NCBI GenBank assembly: GCA_963805525.1
Contig: CAWDUT010000004.1
Span: forward strand, 1,302,001-1,366,000
Direction of reading: 5' to 3'
From: DASQFQ01 sp963805525
GTDB lineage: Bacteria; Actinomycetota; Thermoleophilia; Solirubrobacterales; Solirubrobacteraceae
DNA length: 64,000 nt
Shown here: positions 24,869 to 32,536 of the stretch, piece by piece
Position numbering within the stretch: the stretch's first letter is position 1
Layout: each line of letters starts with the position of its first letter
Translations under genes and position numbers: made by a program
The notes under the pieces: model-generated
Told to the model about the DNA's origin: nothing
What the model saw: the letters and a program-made list of their open reading frames with translations, nothing else
Databases searched by the model: none

Positions 24869-26068
24869 CTATCTCAGAGCGGGCCAGGCAAGCGAGACCT
24901 TGAGCAATGTGCGCATGTCGCGCGCCGCCAGTTGTAGGCCTCCGATGGCGATCGCGGGCCAGCCGAGGAAGTTGAACGTGCGCGCGTAGGCGCTGAACGG
25001 GATGCGGAACTCGTGCTCGGGCGTGCCGGCCGCGGGCAGCTCCGGGAGGCCGAGGACCGGGGAGACGATCACGTCGACCGCAGGGTCGGTCGCGGCCGCT
25101 CGCTGCCAGGCGGCCATGGCGGCACGGGCGTGCTCGTAGGCCTCCGGCGTCGTGGCGAGCGCGCGGTCGAGCTTGGCGGAGATCACCGGCCCGTACTCGC
25201 CGGCACGCTCCGGATACAGCCCGCGGTGGGCCGTCGCGGCACCGCCGTAGAACACCGGCCACACGTCGGCCTCGGGCACCGGCAGCTCGACCGGCTCACC
25301 GGGCAGCGCGTCGGTCTGGGGGTCGTGCGGGCCGGCCTCCGCCTCGCCCAGGCTCGGGTGGCGCACGAGCTTGCCGATCCGCTCGCCCTCCAACGACGGC
25401 TCCGGCACCGGCTCGCCGCTCAGCACCGACCAGGCCAGCGCGCAGTCCTCGACCGTGCGCGCCATCGGCCCGACGGTGTCGAGGTCGGGCGCGAGCGGGA
25501 AGACGCCGTCGGTCGCGATCGCGCCGAAGGGTGTCTTGAGCCCCACGACCTCGCAGCCGGCGGCGGGCAGGCGCACCGAGCCGCCGGTGTCGGTGCCGAG
25601 GGCGAGCGCGCCCATGCCGGCCGCGAGCGCCGCCGCGTTGCCGGAGCTCGAGCCGCCGGTGATGCGCCCTGGATGCGCGGGGTTGCCGGTGTCGCCCCAG
25701 TGCGGGTTCTGGCCGCCGACGCCCCACGCGAACTCGTCGCAGGTGGTGGTCGCCACCACGATCGCGCCCTCCGCCTCAAGCGCGCGCACGCACGGCGCGG
25801 TCCCGGTCGCGACGTGGTCGGCGTAGACCTTCGAGCCGTAGGTGATCCGCAGGCCTTCGACGTCGATCAGGTCCTTGACCAGCAGCGGCACGCCCGCGAG
25901 CCGGCCGCTCACGCCCCCGCGAGCGCGTGCGCGGGCGCGCTCGCCGTCCACCACTTGGATCGCGTTGAACTCGTCGCCGGCGATCCGCTCGAGCGCCTCC
26001 TCGATCACCGCCACCGGGTCGAGCTCGCCGGCGCCGACGAGCCGCGCGATGTCAGCGGCCGTATCCAG
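24869..26068 (-). CDS. Amidase-signature enzyme, probable CTG start
   Basis: This amidase-signature hydrolase carries Lys (VKDLID), the Gly/Ser loop ITGGSSSGNAAALAAG, and the nucleophile Ser in GTDTGGSVRLPAAG, so the Ser-cisSer-Lys triad is intact. A GTG at 26014 gives 381 residues, but good amidase sequence (DTAADIARLVGAGELDP) continues upstream without an ATG, GTG or TTG. A CTG at 26068, nine bases after AGGGGG and 4 bases past the ThDP-enzyme stop, gives 399. Near the C-terminus the usual Gly-Pro-rich loop is missing (PAIAIGGLQLAARD), an internal contraction that could affect substrate fit. Substrate unknown. Confidence 0.78.
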   Translation of the reverse strand: MDTAADIARLVGAGELDPVAVIEEALERIAGDEFNAIQVVDGERARARARGGVSGRLAGVPLLVKDLIDVEGLRITYGSKVYADHVATGTAPCVRALEAEGAIVVATTTCDEFAWGVGGQNPHWGDTGNPAHPGRITGGSSSGNAAALAAGMGALALGTDTGGSVRLPAAGCEVVGLKTPFGAIATDGVFPLAPDLDTVGPMARTVEDCALAWSVLSGEPVPEPSLEGERIGKLVRHPSLGEAEAGPHDPQTDALPGEPVELPVPEADVWPVFYGGAATAHRGLYPERAGEYGPVISAKLDRALATTPEAYEHARAAMAAWQRAAATDPAVDVIVSPVLGLPELPAAGTPEHEFRIPFSAYARTFNFLGWPAIAIGGLQLAARDMRTLLKVSLAWPALR

Positions 26069-26072
26069 GGGG

Positions 26073-27740
26073 TCAGACCCCCTGAGGGTGGTTGAGGGTT
26101 TCGTTGCGGATCTGGGTGAGGGACGCGGTCGTGGTCAGCGCCTCGGGGTCGGTCATCAGCTCGATCAGGGCCGGGCCGCCGCAGGTCCGCGCGCGCTGCA
26201 GCGCCTCGGGGAACGCCGCGGCGTGCTCGATCCGCTCGCCGTGCGCGCCGTACGCGCGGGCCAGCCCGGCGAAGTCGGGGTTCGCGAGGTCGGTCGCGAT
26301 CACGCGCGCGGGGAAGCGCCGCTCCTGGTGCATGCGGATCGTCCCGTAGGTGCCGTTGTTGACCACGATCACGATGATCGCCAGCCCTTCCTGGACCGCG
26401 GTGGCGAGCTCCATCCCGCACATCTGGAAGTCGCCGTCGCCGGCGAACGCGATCACGTCGCGCTCCGGGTGCAGCAGCTTCGCGGCCAGCGCGGCGGGCA
26501 CGCCATAGCCCATCGCGCCGCTCTGCGGGCCGAGCTGGGTGCCGAAGCGCCGCCACTGGTAGAAGCGCGCGACCCAGCCGGAGAAGTTGCCGGCGCCATT
26601 GGTGAGGACGGCGTCGTCGTCGAGCGCGTCGCGTAGGTGGGCGATCACCTCGCCGAGGTCGACGCCGTCGCCCGGCGCCTCCGCGTGCTCGAGCCACGCC
26701 TCGTAGTCGGCCCGCGCGGCGGCGGTCCACTCCGTCCAGCGCGAGCCGTCGACCACCGGCGCCGCGGCCGCGAACTCCGCCACGCCGCTCAGCACCGCCA
26801 GCGACGGCTGGTACACGCGGCCGAGCTCGCCGGGATCGGGGTGGACGTGGACGAGCGGCTGCGGCGCGACCGGCGGGGCCGGCAGGGTGTAGCCCTGCGT
26901 CTCGATCTCGGCCAGCCGCGTGCCGACCGCGAGCAGCAGGTCGCAGTCACGGATGCGCTGGGCGAGCTTCGGGTTGACGCCGATGCCGACGTCGCCGGCG
27001 TAGCTCGGGGACAGGTTGTCGACGACGTCCTGGCGCCGGAAGGTCGCGCCGACCGGCAGCCCGCAGCCCTCCGCCCAGCGGGTGAACGCCTCGGCGGCGC
27101 CCGCGTCCCACGGCCCGCCGCCGACGAGCACGAACGGCCGCTCCGACGCCTCGAGCAGCGCGCCCAGCTCCTCGAGCGACTCGGCCGACGGCGCCGGCCG
27201 CACGGCGCGGTAGCGCGGCGCGTCCTCGACCTCGACCTCTGCCGCGAGCACGTCCTCGGGCAGCGCCAGCACGACCGGGCCGGGCCGCCCGCTGGTCGCC
27301 TCCGTGTACGCGCGCGCGACGATCTCGGGGATGCGCTCGGGGTCGTCGAGCTCGAACGCCCACTTCGCCATCGGGCCGAACACGGCCTCGTAGTCGAGCT
27401 CCTGGAACGACTCACGCCCGCGCTCGTCGCGCGCGACCTGGCCGACGAGCATGATCAGCGGCGTCGAGTCCTGGCGCGCGGTGTGGATGCCGGTCGCCGC
27501 GTGCGTGGCGCCGGGCCCGCGGGTGACGAAGCACAGCCCGGGGCGGCCGGTGAGCTTGCCGTAGGCGTCGGCCGCGTTGGCCGCGGCGCCCTCGTGCCGG
27601 CAGTTGACGATGCGGAACGCGTCGCGGTGCCCGTACAGCCCGTCGAGCAATCCGAGGTAGGACTCGCCGGGCACGCAGAACGCCAGCTCGGAGCCGTGCG
27701 CCACGAGCGCGTCCGCCAGCACTTGTCCGCCCGTCCGCAT
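26073..27740 (-). CDS. ThDP-dependent enzyme, acetolactate synthase large-subunit family
   Basis: The 555 residues have the three-domain plan of the ThDP decarboxylase family: N-terminal PYR domain with the cofactor-activating Glu50 (RHEGAAANAADAYG), a central domain, and a C-terminal PP domain with GDGDFQMCGMELATA and NNGTYG binding the diphosphate. It lacks a neighbouring small regulatory subunit, so it is more likely a catabolic or side-pathway carboligase/decarboxylase than biosynthetic IlvB. It heads the minus-strand run that continues into the amidase. It is divergent from the DUF1707 gene across 43 bases. Confidence 0.85.
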   Translation of the reverse strand: MRTGGQVLADALVAHGSELAFCVPGESYLGLLDGLYGHRDAFRIVNCRHEGAAANAADAYGKLTGRPGLCFVTRGPGATHAATGIHTARQDSTPLIMLVGQVARDERGRESFQELDYEAVFGPMAKWAFELDDPERIPEIVARAYTEATSGRPGPVVLALPEDVLAAEVEVEDAPRYRAVRPAPSAESLEELGALLEASERPFVLVGGGPWDAGAAEAFTRWAEGCGLPVGATFRRQDVVDNLSPSYAGDVGIGVNPKLAQRIRDCDLLLAVGTRLAEIETQGYTLPAPPVAPQPLVHVHPDPGELGRVYQPSLAVLSGVAEFAAAAPVVDGSRWTEWTAAARADYEAWLEHAEAPGDGVDLGEVIAHLRDALDDDAVLTNGAGNFSGWVARFYQWRRFGTQLGPQSGAMGYGVPAALAAKLLHPERDVIAFAGDGDFQMCGMELATAVQEGLAIIVIVVNNGTYGTIRMHQERRFPARVIATDLANPDFAGLARAYGAHGERIEHAAAFPEALQRARTCGGPALIELMTDPEALTTTASLTQIRNETLNHPQGV

Positions 27741-27783
27741 TCGCTCGACCCTACTGGCGGCGGTCGGTACCGTTCTTCGTGGC

Positions 27784-28185
27784 GTGACGATCCTGCAACG
27801 TGATGTGCGAGCCTCCGATCACGACCGCGAAGCTGCGGTCGCGTTCCTCAAGGCGCACTACGCCGACGGGCGACTCACCGAACACGAGCTCGCCGCCCGG
27901 TCCGACGCCGCCTACCGCGCCGTCAGCGTCAACGAGCTCGAGTGGCTGATCTCCGACCTGCCCGCGGCCCCGCCGCGGCCCCGGCGCCGGCGCTCGCCGG
28001 TCCTGCCGGTCGTGCTGCTCGTCTCTGCGATCGCGCTGTGGCTGGTCACCGTCCCGCCCGAGGTCACGCTCGTGCTGATCGTGCTCGCGTTCGTCGCCGT
28101 GCTGCTGCTCTCGCCGCTGTGGATCCCGGCGCTGCTGGCCTTCATGGCCTACCGGCTGATCCGCACGCGCGTGACCCTGCGCTAA
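27784..28185 (+). CDS. DUF1707 membrane protein
   Basis: The N-terminal 55 residues (VRASDHDREAAVAFLKAHYADGRL then LTEHELAARSDAAYRAVSV) are a DUF1707 domain, common in actinobacteria and of unknown role. A basic linker and two hydrophobic segments (about 71-90 and 93-120) follow, ending in a charged tail. GTG start. It may help organise a membrane complex; nothing more specific can be said. Just after the stop the sequence enters a region with strong RNA pairing. Confidence 0.75.
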   Translation: MTILQRDVRASDHDREAAVAFLKAHYADGRLTEHELAARSDAAYRAVSVNELEWLISDLPAAPPRPRRRRSPVLPVVLLVSAIALWLVTVPPEVTLVLIVLAFVAVLLLSPLWIPALLAFMAYRLIRTRVTLR

Positions 28186-28384
28186 GCGAACCCCCGAGGG
28201 GGGTGCGGAGAACCGTACCCCCTTTGACGGGGTGGCCCTTCTGTACCGCACCCCCTGCGATCGGGAGTATGCACCCATCCTCATAGGGCGACCCCATGAC
28301 AACCGCCCGTTCAACTCCCAGGCTTCGGCCCCCGGTCTGCTCTTACCCCCTCCCCCCGGCGCCCGCCGGCCGAACAGCCGCTTC
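28186..28384 (+). ncRNA. Candidate structured RNA / leader ahead of the kinase operon
   Basis: Two mutually exclusive stems can form. GGGGGTGCGG (28199-28208) pairs perfectly with CCGCACCCCC (28246-28255), enclosing ACCCC/GGGGT. Alternatively ACCCCC (28190-28195) pairs with the same GGGGGT. A strong intrinsic terminator follows at 28385-28421. This resembles a regulated leader or a small RNA, but no known riboswitch class was recognised. It could also be just the 3' end of the DUF1707 transcript. Confidence 0.35.
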
Positions 28385-28421
28385 AGAGCCGCCGCGCCCC
28401 CCTCGCGGCGGCTCTTTTTTT
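28385..28421 (+). terminator. Strong intrinsic terminator
   Basis: A perfect 12-bp stem, AGAGCCGCCGCG (28385-28396) with CGCGGCGGCTCT (28404-28415), encloses a seven-base loop and runs into seven T residues. It is the clearest terminator in the window. It ends transcription coming from DUF1707 or the structured region before the next operon starts. Confidence 0.9.
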
Positions 28422-28444
28422 CTCCCCACGACGTCTGACCTTCC

Positions 28445-28450
28445 TATAAC
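28445..28450 (+). promoter_or_regulatory. Possible -10 element of a leaderless transcript
   Basis: TATAAC lies nine bases before the ATG at 28460, in a 38-base gap after a terminator, and no ribosome-binding site is visible. That geometry fits a promoter whose RNA begins at or near the start codon, which is common in actinobacteria. No convincing -35 was found. Confidence 0.35.
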
Positions 28451-28459
28451 GCTTACGTC

Positions 28460-29197
28460 ATGCGCCCGGTCGATGCCCTGAGCCGACACGCCTCCAGCTG
28501 GGGCTGGCTCGTGACCGTGTCGGCGTTCGCGCTCCTGACCGCCGGGCTCGTGATGGCGGTGTGGTGGGCGGCGACCGACGAGGAGCGCACGGCGACCTAC
28601 CAGGTGCGCGGCTCGGTCACCGCGATCACGCTGGACATCGGGGAGGCGGACCTCCAGATCGTCGGCGGCGGCAGCCAGGCCTCGCTGCAGGTGAGCCACA
28701 CCGACCGCTTCTCGTTCAACCACCCGGCCGAGGCCGAGCGGGTCGTGCGCGGCGGCGAGCTGCGACTGCGGTCGCGCTGCCCGGCCGCGCTGATCGGCAG
28801 CTGCTCCTCCGCCTACCGGCTGCGCGTGCCCGACAACGTGCCGGTCAGGGTCAGGACCACGAGCGGCGACGTCTCCTCCAGCGGCTACCGCGGCTCCGCC
28901 ACCGTCGACACCACCTCGGGCAGCGTCAACTTCGACGGCTGGTGCGGCTTCAACCTGCAGGTCCGCGCCGACGTGGGCGATGTCCGCGCCGTCGCCTCCT
29001 GCACGCCCCAGCGCCTGCAGCTGCGCTCGCGCGCCGGCTCGGTGCAGGCGCTCGTGCCGCCGGGCCGCTACCGCGTCGACGCTGAGAGCGACGAGGGCAA
29101 GCGCAGCGTGCGCGGCGTGACCACCGGCGACGACGCCCCGTTCCAGGTCCAGGCGCTCTCCACCACCGGCGACGTCCGCGTCGGGAGCGGGCCGTGA
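28460..29197 (+). CDS. Membrane-anchored DUF4097-like beta-solenoid protein
   Basis: This 245-residue protein has one N-terminal membrane helix (about 16-38) and an extracytoplasmic part built of repeated short strands. These carry recurring TTSGDV, TTSGSV and TTGDV turns, as in DUF4097/DUF4098 putative adhesins. Three cysteines (LRSRCPA, IGSCSS, GWCGFN) may form disulphides. The TGA overlaps the GTG of the sensor kinase (GTGA), so it may be an accessory sensor or a cell-surface protein controlled with it. Confidence 0.72.
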   Translation: MRPVDALSRHASSWGWLVTVSAFALLTAGLVMAVWWAATDEERTATYQVRGSVTAITLDIGEADLQIVGGGSQASLQVSHTDRFSFNHPAEAERVVRGGELRLRSRCPAALIGSCSSAYRLRVPDNVPVRVRTTSGDVSSSGYRGSATVDTTSGSVNFDGWCGFNLQVRADVGDVRAVASCTPQRLQLRSRAGSVQALVPPGRYRVDAESDEGKRSVRGVTTGDDAPFQVQALSTTGDVRVGSGP

Positions 29198-30765
29198 ACA
29201 ACGGCGACACGATCGACTTCGGCCGCCGCGTGCGGCGCGCGGTCGAGGCGCTCGAGTACCTCGTCCTCAGCCTGCCGCTGGGCGTCATCTGCGCGGCCGC
29301 CGCCGCGCTGCTCGTGCTCGGCGCCGCGCTGAGCGCGATCTGGATCGGGCTCCCGGTGGTGCTCTTCACGGTCGCCGGCTGCGCGCGCCTCGCCGAGCTC
29401 GAGCGCCGCCAGGCCAACCGGCTGCTCGATGCGCACATCCCGCCGCTGACGCCGCCCGCGCACCACGAGGGCACGCTCTGGCGGCGCGCGATCGCCACGC
29501 TCAGCGACCGCGACAACTGGCGCATGCTCGTGCTGATCGCGATCAAGCTGCCGGTCGCGCTGCTCGGGCTCGCCGCCGGCCTCTTCCCGATCGCGGTCAC
29601 CGCCTGGCTGCTGATCTTCGGCGTCCGCGGCATCGGCCACCTGGGCGATCGCTTCTACGTCGGGCCGTGGACGCTCGGGCCGCTCACCGGCCTGCTCCTG
29701 TGCGCGCTCGCGCTCGCGGCCGGCATCCTCGCGATCGCCGCGCTCGACGGCCTGCGCACGCTGCTCGCCTCGCTCTCGCGCGCGCTGCTCTCCCCCGGCG
29801 AGCGCGCCGAGGGCCCCGTGCGCGAGCTGCTCGCCGAGAGCCTCGGCGACCGCACCCTGTCGGTCGCCTACTGGCTGCCCGAGCGGCAGATCTTCGTCGA
29901 CGAGCTGGGCCATAAGGTGCACATGCCCGAGCCCGGCTCCGGCCGCGCGTGGACCGCCGTCGAGCGCGACGGCCGCCGCGTCGCTGCGATCGTCCACGAC
30001 GCCGAGCTGGCCACCGGGCCGGAGCTCGTCAACGCCGCCGCGGCCGGCGCGGCGCTGGCGATCGACAACGAGCGGCTGAAGGCCGACCTGCGCGCTCGAG
30101 TGGAGGAGCTGCGCGTCTCGCGCGTCCGCATCGTCGAGGCGGCCGATCACGCCCGCCGCCGGATCGAGCGCGATCTCCACGACGGCGCCCAGCAGCAGCT
30201 CGTCTCGCTCTCGCTCGACCTGCGGCTGCTGAAGGCCAAGCTCAACGGCAACGAGGCCGCCGCTGCCACCATCGACGAGCTGTCCGAGAAGCTGGCCACC
30301 GCGCTCGCCGAGCTGCGCGAGCTCGCGCGCGGCATCCACCCCGTGATCCTCACCGAGCGCGGGCTCGTGCCCGCCGTCGCGGCGCTCGCCCAGCGCGCGC
30401 CGGTGCCGGTCGAGGCCGACATCTCGATCCACGAGCGCCTGACCCCCGCGATCGAGGCGGCCGCCTACTTCGTGGTCGCCGAGGCGCTGACCAACGTCGC
30501 CAAGTACGCCCAGGCCGACAACGTGCTCGTCGACCTGCGGCGCGACGACCGCCATGTGATCGTCGTGGTCGAGGACGACGGCGTCGGCGGGGCCGACGTC
30601 GAGAACGGCACCGGGCTGCGCGGGCTCGTCGACCGGCTGTCGGCGCTCGACGGCATCCTCGAGCTGGAGACGCCCGTGGGCGGCGGCACGCGGCTGCGCG
30701 CGCTGATCCCCTGCAGCCCCGCTGACGTGATCCGTAGCGACGACGACAAGGTGGCGGCGCGGTGA
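29194..30765 (+). CDS. Membrane sensor histidine kinase, NarL-partner type
   Basis: The 523 residues contain an N-terminal multi-helix membrane sensor of the putative-sensor type (about 20-185), a linker, and a HisKA_3 helix with His329 in RRRIERDLHDGAQQQLV. The HATPase domain follows (VVAEALTNVAKYA, EDDGVGGAD, GTGLRGLVDRL). GTG start overlaps the previous TGA, and its own TGA overlaps the next GTG. No response regulator is encoded nearby. The coupled downstream lipoprotein is a plausible ligand-binding partner. Confidence 0.9.
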   Translation: MNNGDTIDFGRRVRRAVEALEYLVLSLPLGVICAAAAALLVLGAALSAIWIGLPVVLFTVAGCARLAELERRQANRLLDAHIPPLTPPAHHEGTLWRRAIATLSDRDNWRMLVLIAIKLPVALLGLAAGLFPIAVTAWLLIFGVRGIGHLGDRFYVGPWTLGPLTGLLLCALALAAGILAIAALDGLRTLLASLSRALLSPGERAEGPVRELLAESLGDRTLSVAYWLPERQIFVDELGHKVHMPEPGSGRAWTAVERDGRRVAAIVHDAELATGPELVNAAAAGAALAIDNERLKADLRARVEELRVSRVRIVEAADHARRRIERDLHDGAQQQLVSLSLDLRLLKAKLNGNEAAAATIDELSEKLATALAELRELARGIHPVILTERGLVPAVAALAQRAPVPVEADISIHERLTPAIEAAAYFVVAEALTNVAKYAQADNVLVDLRRDDRHVIVVVEDDGVGGADVENGTGLRGLVDRLSALDGILELETPVGGGTRLRALIPCSPADVIRSDDDKVAAR

Positions 30766-31781
30766 GGCGGCTCGCGCTCATCCTCCTGCTACTGGTCAGC
30801 GTCGCCGGCTGCGGCAAGGTCACCGAGGTCCGCGAGCCCGACCTGTTCGCCGGCGAGGGCATCAAGCCCGCACCGCAGGCCGACGACCGCGCGCCGCGCG
30901 GCGAGACCAACATCCGCATCGCGGTCGTCACCCACGCGACGGCGTCGAGCACGTTCTGGTCGGTCGTCCGCAACGGCGTCGACGCCGCGGCGCGCGACAT
31001 GCACGTGACGGTCTCCTACAAGTCACCCGACACGTTCTCGGTCTCGCGCATGCGCGACCTCATCAACGACGCGGTCGACACCAAGCCCGACGGCCTCGTC
31101 GTCTCGATCCCCGACCCGGCCATCGGGCCGGCGGTGCGGCGCGCCGAGCGCGCGGGCATCCCGGTCGTGTCGATGAACTCCGGCGCCGACCTGTGGCGCA
31201 AGTTCGGGATCCTGGCCCACGTCGGCCAGCCGGAGGCGCAGGCGGGGCGCGAGGCCGGCGAGCGGATGGCGGCGGCCGGCGTGCGCAACGCGATCTGCAT
31301 CAACCACACGCTCGAGAACAAGGCGCTGGGGATCCGCTGCGCGGCGTTCGGGAAGGCGATGCGCAAGGCCGGCGGTCGCGCGCACACGTTCCTGCTCGAC
31401 GTCGAGGACCGCAACGTCGCGGCACCGAAGCTCGCCGCGGAGATCGATCGGGTCAAGGCGGACGGCGTGCTCGGCCTCGGCACCGGCGGCTCCGCAGCGG
31501 CGCTGGACGCCAGGAAGCTCGGCGGCCGCGCGGCGCGCGTCAAGATCGGCACGTTCGACCTCACGCCCGAGGTGCTCGAGGCGATCAAGGACGGGCGGAT
31601 CCTGTTCGCGGTCGACCAGCAGGCCTACCTGCAGGGCTACATGCCGATCGTGATGCTCACCCAGGAGGCGCGCTACGGACTCTTCCCGTCACGCGGTCAG
31701 GTGGTGGCGACGGGCCCGAACTTCGTGACGCGCGAGACCGCGGCGCTCGCGCTGCAGCTCTCGAGCCGCGGGATCCGCTAG
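30762..31781 (+). CDS. Solute-binding lipoprotein, LacI/RbsB-like fold
   Basis: A 16-residue lipoprotein signal (LLLLVSVAGC) puts the lipidated Cys at 17. The mature 320 residues have the periplasmic-binding-protein type I pattern: IRIAVVTHATASSTFWSVV, DGLVVSIPDPAIGPAV, and later DQQAYLQGYMPIVML. Such proteins bind sugars or autoinducers. No permease or ATPase gene accompanies it; instead it is coupled to the sensor kinase. It may therefore present ligand to the kinase, as LuxP does to LuxQ. That role is inference. Confidence 0.85.
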   Translation: MRRLALILLLLVSVAGCGKVTEVREPDLFAGEGIKPAPQADDRAPRGETNIRIAVVTHATASSTFWSVVRNGVDAAARDMHVTVSYKSPDTFSVSRMRDLINDAVDTKPDGLVVSIPDPAIGPAVRRAERAGIPVVSMNSGADLWRKFGILAHVGQPEAQAGREAGERMAAAGVRNAICINHTLENKALGIRCAAFGKAMRKAGGRAHTFLLDVEDRNVAAPKLAAEIDRVKADGVLGLGTGGSAAALDARKLGGRAARVKIGTFDLTPEVLEAIKDGRILFAVDQQAYLQGYMPIVMLTQEARYGLFPSRGQVVATGPNFVTRETAALALQLSSRGIR

Positions 31782-31788
31782 CCGCTGG

Positions 31789-32181
31789 CTAGCGCGTCAG
31801 CGTGCTGCTGACGTCGATCGCGGTGTAGAGCGAGAGGCCGAGCCACAGGACCAGCCCGAGCACCGGGCCGATCAGCGTCAGCGAGAGCGCGAACAGGACG
31901 GCGGAGATGCCGCACAGGATCGCGCCCTTCTCGGTGATGCCCGCGTAGACGTGCCCGGAGCCGGGCCAGGTGAGAGAGAGCCACATCGCGTTGCGCGGGC
32001 TCTTGGCCTTCGCGACGGGACCGCCGAGCGACGACAGGCCGGTGCCGCGCGGGAAGCCGCAGCGCGGGCAGGCCGAGGCGCGGAAGTCGACCGCCTGGCC
32101 GCACGCCTCGCAGGTGTCGGTCGGGATCGCGTGGGCCGCGGGGGGAGCGGACGGCGGCGGGACCGAGGAGGACTGACTCAC
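31789..32181 (-). CDS. Zinc-ribbon membrane protein
   Basis: A Pro/Ser-rich start is followed by a zinc ribbon with two CxxC pairs (CEACGQAVDF and CPRCGFPRG). A membrane region of two or three hydrophobic segments then ends in LGLSLYTAIDVSSTL. The GTG at 32181 (130 residues) avoids overlap with the divergent FlgM-like gene; an ORF from 32283 is possible. NAMWLSLTWPGSGHVYAG is typical of small actinobacterial membrane proteins with unknown function. Confidence 0.65.
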   Translation of the reverse strand: MSQSSSVPPPSAPPAAHAIPTDTCEACGQAVDFRASACPRCGFPRGTGLSSLGGPVAKAKSPRNAMWLSLTWPGSGHVYAGITEKGAILCGISAVLFALSLTLIGPVLGLVLWLGLSLYTAIDVSSTLTR

Positions 32182-32272
32182 CCCCGTTGAATCGGCATGC
32201 GCGGGGACGCGCTTGAGGGATCGGGTGCCGACCCCATGCGCGAGGTTCGTGCCCGGACCGATGATGGTCTCG

Positions 32273-32536
32273 ATGAGCCTCACACTTCACATCACTCCCT
32301 CCGACCAGATCGATCAGCTCGTCGACCGGGCGGTCAGCCCGCTCGACCACGCGCTCGGCACGGTCGAGTGCTCCGACCCGGAGCTGTCACCGACTCGCAT
32401 CCGCACCGTGATGCGCATGCGCACGCGGATCCTCGCCGGCGACTATGTCGTCGACGCGGACGCGGTCGCCGAGGCGCTCGTCGAGCGCCTGCGCCCGGCG
32501 GGCCCGGTCAGCCGGCTGTCGGCGCGCGCCGTCTAG
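32273..32536 (+). CDS. FlgM-like anti-sigma factor domain protein
   Basis: This 87-residue protein ends in RIRTVMRMRTRILAGDYVVD then ADAVAEALVERL. It matches the C-terminal helices of FlgM (arginine-rich helix, G-x-Y-x-V-D, then VAEAL), the part that binds sigma-28-type factors. No flagellar gene is in the window. The ATG at 32273 is chosen; ATG 32261 is also in frame. Its last 29 bases overlap the convergent aldo/keto reductase gene. It may control another group-3 sigma factor. Confidence 0.55.
   Translation: MSLTLHITPSDQIDQLVDRAVSPLDHALGTVECSDPELSPTRIRTVMRMRTRILAGDYVVDADAVAEALVERLRPAGPVSRLSARAV

Noticed and set aside
28199..28255. Cyclic-di-AMP (ydaO) riboswitch
   Set aside because: GTGCGGAGAACCG looks partly similar, but the conserved GGGGTGAATC-type core is missing.
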